Part shown: positions 32,454 through 34,448 of the stretch, in pieces | How positions within the stretch are numbered: position 1 is the first letter of the stretch | How the letters are laid out: each line of letters opens with the position of its first letter | Notes under the pieces: model-generated | What the model was told of the DNA's origin: nothing | Databases searched by the model: none | Seen by the model: only the letters and a program-made list of their open reading frames with translations | Source: Streptomyces sp. NP-1717 | GTDB lineage: Bacteria > Actinomycetota > Actinomycetes > Streptomycetales > Streptomycetaceae | DNA length: 34,448 bases | Direction of reading: 5' to 3' | NCBI RefSeq assembly: GCF_022695985.1 | Contig: NZ_JAAPBF010000060.1 | Span: 1-34,448, forward strand | Made by a program: the position numbers and the translations under genes

Positions 32454-32981
32454 CTATTCGCTCCGGCCGGCTCCACCCGCCCCCGCGGCCCGCCCTTCGG
32501 CGCCGTCGTCCTCCGGGCCGTGCGCGAAGAGCTTGAGCACGGGGACGCCGACCTTGTGGCGGGCGCGCGAGGCCCAGTCCCGGTGGAAGAACTCTTCCAC
32601 GTAGTGCGGTTCGGTGAGGACGATCACCTCGTCGGCGGCCGACTGCTCGACGACGGACGTGAGGTGGTCCAGGGGGTGGTTCTCGACCACCAGGCCGCTG
32701 GCTTCCCGGCCCGCCGCCTTCAGCGCGGCCAGGGAGTGGGCGAGGGCCAGCTCGGCGGGGCCGCGGGCGGCGGCGCCCTCGGGCTCCTCGCTCTCGCGGC
32801 CGGCCTCGCGCAGCTCGCCGAACGCGACATCGTCGATGGCGCGCAGCAGGGCGTCCGCCTGGTCGCCACGGGGCTGCATGAGCACGATGAAGGTGACGTT
32901 CTCCTCGCCGTGGAGCGTGGTCACGAAGTCGACGTCGACGGACGACAAGGGCTTCTCGATCATCAATACGCTTGTGAACAC
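32454..32981 (-). CDS. Uncharacterised conserved actinobacterial protein
   Basis: A 175-residue soluble protein. From the GTG at 32981 (AGGG 8 nt upstream) it begins MFTSVLMIEKPLSSVDVDFV; an ATG seven codons in is an alternative. The middle reads NVTFIVLMQPRGDQADALLRAIDDVAFGEL and the end has SAADEVIVLTEPHYVEEFFHRDWASRARHKVGVPVLKLF, a pattern of alternating strands and helices resembling a universal-stress/Rossmann-like domain. Relatives have been labelled indole-3-glycerol phosphate synthase in databases, which I consider wrong because the TIM-barrel and TrpC motifs are absent. Function unknown. Confidence 0.8.
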   Translation of the reverse strand: MFTSVLMIEKPLSSVDVDFVTTLHGEENVTFIVLMQPRGDQADALLRAIDDVAFGELREAGRESEEPEGAAARGPAELALAHSLAALKAAGREASGLVVENHPLDHLTSVVEQSAADEVIVLTEPHYVEEFFHRDWASRARHKVGVPVLKLFAHGPEDDGAEGRAAGAGGAGRSE

Positions 32982-33037
32982 GGCAGGCGCCCTTCATCGT
33001 TCAGGGGCCGGTGAGGCCCGCTGCGGAAACCATCCTT

Positions 33038-33055
33038 CCCCGTGTCCGCACGGGG
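33038..33055 (-). terminator. Short hairpin downstream of the RibD-C reductase gene
   Basis: CCCCGTG-TCCG-CACGGGG, 7-bp arms, between the reductase stop and the next minus-strand gene. A smaller GGAA/TTCC stem lies at 33091-33105. Moderate terminator candidate. Confidence 0.4.
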
Positions 33056-33113
33056 TCTGCCTGAGTAAGTGTGCCCAGCGGAAGCTAACCGGAACGAGAA
33101 ATTCCGCCCAATG

Positions 33114-33878
33114 TCAGTTCCGACGGTATCGGGTGAAAAGGAACCCGTCCTCTTCCAGTACGGCCGCCAGGGCGAAGCGCTCGGGGTCCGCGAGGTCCGG
33201 TCCGCCCGTGATGCGCTGCGCGCTGCCGACCGCGAGGAGGGGGGAGACCGTCAGACAGAGTTCGTCCAGGACGTCGGCCGCCACGAACTGGCCGAGCAGC
33301 CGGGGGCCGCCCTCGGTGAGCTGGCGCTTCAGGCCAAGCTCGGCCAGCGCCGCGACCGCGCGGGGCGGATCGACGCCCGGTCCGTCCCCGGCGACGAGTA
33401 CCCGCGCGCCCGCCTTCTCCGCGGCGCGGATGCGGTCGGGGGACGCGGCGGCGCCGGTCAGGACCAGGGTCTGGACGAGGGGCGAGACGAAAAGCGGAAG
33501 CGAGAAGTCCAGGTTCAGGCTCGCGGAGACGACGGCGATCACGGGCGCGGGCGCCTGCCCGGCGGCGGCGCGGCGCTCGGCGAAGGCGTCACGGGCGCGG
33601 GCGGGCCGGTAGCCCTCCAGACGAACCGTTTCAGCGCCGACGAGGACGACGTCGGCGAGGGCGCGCAGGGTGCCGAAGATCCGCATGTCGGCGGCGGAGG
33701 AGATGGCCTGCGAACGGCCGTCGTGGTGGGCGGCGCCGTCGAGCGTGGAGACCATGTTGGCGCGCAGCCAGGAGCGGTCTTCGCGGGGCTCGGGGTACGC
33801 GTACGCGTCGGCGAGGGCGTCGAGGGCCCACTCGTGGTCTGCCGTCGGTTCGGACGGCACGGGGTACAGGCGTCGCAT
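33114..33878 (-). CDS. Pyrimidine reductase family protein (RibD C-terminal domain)
   Basis: A 254-residue dihydrofolate-reductase-fold protein of the RibD_C family, which reduces the ribose of a pyrimidine intermediate in riboflavin synthesis in its best-known members. Typical segments are LRANMVSTLDGAAHHDGRSQAISSAADMRIFGTLRALADVVLVGAETVRLEGY and LTEGGPRLLGQFVAADVLDELCLTVSPLLAVG. No deaminase domain is attached. I choose the ATG at 33878 (MRRLYPVPSEPTADHEW); the frame continues to 33995 only through repeat DNA. No Shine-Dalgarno is present and CAGACT lies 6 nt upstream, so the mRNA may be leaderless. A true riboflavin role is not shown by context. Confidence 0.87.
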   Translation of the reverse strand: MRRLYPVPSEPTADHEWALDALADAYAYPEPREDRSWLRANMVSTLDGAAHHDGRSQAISSAADMRIFGTLRALADVVLVGAETVRLEGYRPARARDAFAERRAAAGQAPAPVIAVVSASLNLDFSLPLFVSPLVQTLVLTGAAASPDRIRAAEKAGARVLVAGDGPGVDPPRAVAALAELGLKRQLTEGGPRLLGQFVAADVLDELCLTVSPLLAVGSAQRITGGPDLADPERFALAAVLEEDGFLFTRYRRN

Positions 33879-33927
33879 GCGCGCAGTCTGACACGCACGG
33901 TGGCCTCCGGCTGGCTGGGCCGGTTCG

Positions 33928-34353
33928 TCCTCAATCGCCGGACGGGCTGGAGGGGTGCCCGCAGCGGATACCCTGCGGGACGGCCTCGTCCTCAATCGCC
34001 GGACGGGCTGATTGCGCCCGGGCCGGATGGACCCTGACCGCCGGTCGCGGGTGTGTCCTCAAACGCCGGACGGGCTTGATTGGCGCGCCTTGTCCTCAAA
34101 CCCCGGACAGGCTGATCGTGCCCGGGCCGGATGGCCCCCGACCGCCGGTCGCAGGGTGTCCTCAAACGCCGGACGGGCTTGATTGGCGCGCCTTGTCCTC
34201 AAACCCCGGAGGGGCTGGGTGGCCGGCCTCGGCGGTAGTCCCGAGGCCCGTGCGGGGCTTCTCAAACCAGCCCGGCGAGCCCCTCAAGCCCGTCCGGGCG
34301 ACCCTTCCAAACCCGCCCGAGCGGGCGTTTCAAGCCCGTCCGGCGATTGAGGA
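33928..34353. repeat. Repeat cluster 3, perfect and diverged copies
   Basis: Perfect plus copies at 33928-33948 and 33989-34009; one-mismatch copies (TCAAACG for TCAATCG) at 34056-34076 and 34159-34179; more diverged copies at 34093-34113 and 34196-34216; a perfect minus copy at 34333-34353. Degenerate fragments (CAAGCCCGTCCGGGCG, CAAGCCCGCCC) continue to the window end at 34448. No gene is seen from 33879 to 34448. Confidence 0.88.
34008..34214 (+). repeat. Tandem duplication of a ~104-bp segment within cluster 3
   Basis: Units 34008-34111 and 34112-34214 share the order CTGAT, GCCCGGGCCGGATGG, CCGCCGGTCGC, a one-mismatch repeat copy, TTGATTGGCGCGCCTTG, then a diverged repeat copy. They differ at a few bases and by one indel. 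This is recent local amplification of the repeat. Confidence 0.85.
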
Positions 34354-34448
34354 CAAACCGGCAGCCGGACGGGCTGGCCCCGTCAAGACCGCCACACCCA
34401 AGCCCGCCCACACGCGCCCCCAAGCCCGCCCAGGCGGACCTTTCAAGC

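Noticed and set aside
30840..33014. 724-codon open frame on the plus strand opposite murC
   Set aside because: It runs antisense through murC and two other genes; composition is that of a shadow frame.
33928..34353. CRISPR array
   Set aside because: Repeat copies occur in both orientations, spacing is irregular, copies are diverged internally, and no cas gene is present.

Overview
The window is high-GC DNA with codon usage, gene families and regulatory signals typical of Streptomyces or a close relative. Pointers include a Scr1-type XRE/DUF397/ATPase cassette, an SAV2148-family HEPN protein, an ATPase-less sugar ABC operon, TAnnnT -10 boxes placed so that transcripts would be leaderless, and GTG starts. 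I count 24 confidently supported protein genes, one short candidate leader peptide, two decayed genes, several strong hairpin terminators and a dispersed 21-bp extragenic repeat. I recognised no tRNA, rRNA, insertion sequence or CRISPR array.

Layout. 1-2010 is the 3' part of an MMPL-family membrane exporter. 2105-4458 (minus strand) is a macrolide/lincosamide resistance unit: an Erm-type 23S rRNA methyltransferase followed by a macrolide glycosyltransferase, the same pairing as the lrm-mgt locus of S. lividans. Upstream of erm is a candidate leaderless regulatory peptide beginning MGSNFMAIV, which resembles drug-stalling Erm leaders. 4672-7783 is a carbohydrate ABC importer (two permeases and a lipoprotein) without its own ATPase. 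7924-11171 holds an APH-type kinase, a DnaQ-like exonuclease and the HEPN protein. 11573-19886 carries glgX, treY and treZ, which together convert glycogen to trehalose; an FHA protein and a GNAT enzyme sit between treY and treZ. treZ is preceded by a perfect 32-bp palindrome.

19981-25969 contains an aldo/keto reductase, a decayed class F-like sortase, a full-length rifampin phosphotransferase with a 19-bp RAE-like inverted repeat in its promoter, an unrecognised conserved protein and a uridine-kinase-like P-loop kinase. 26406-28690 holds a VOC protein, a small conserved protein and a secreted M28 peptidase. 28778-30491 is the ATPase/XRE/DUF397 cassette. 30554-33878 is msrB, murC, an uncharacterised protein and a RibD-C reductase.

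Three intergenic clusters (16230-16414, 26012-26337, 33928-34353) share one 21-bp repeat, 11 perfect and at least 5 degenerate copies, in both orientations. Together the window links antibiotic self-protection (macrolide, lincosamide, rifamycin), storage-carbon/trehalose metabolism and a developmental-type regulatory cassette. The most unusual observations are the candidate leaderless Erm leader peptide, the repeat family with its long inverted composite copies, and the treZ palindrome.
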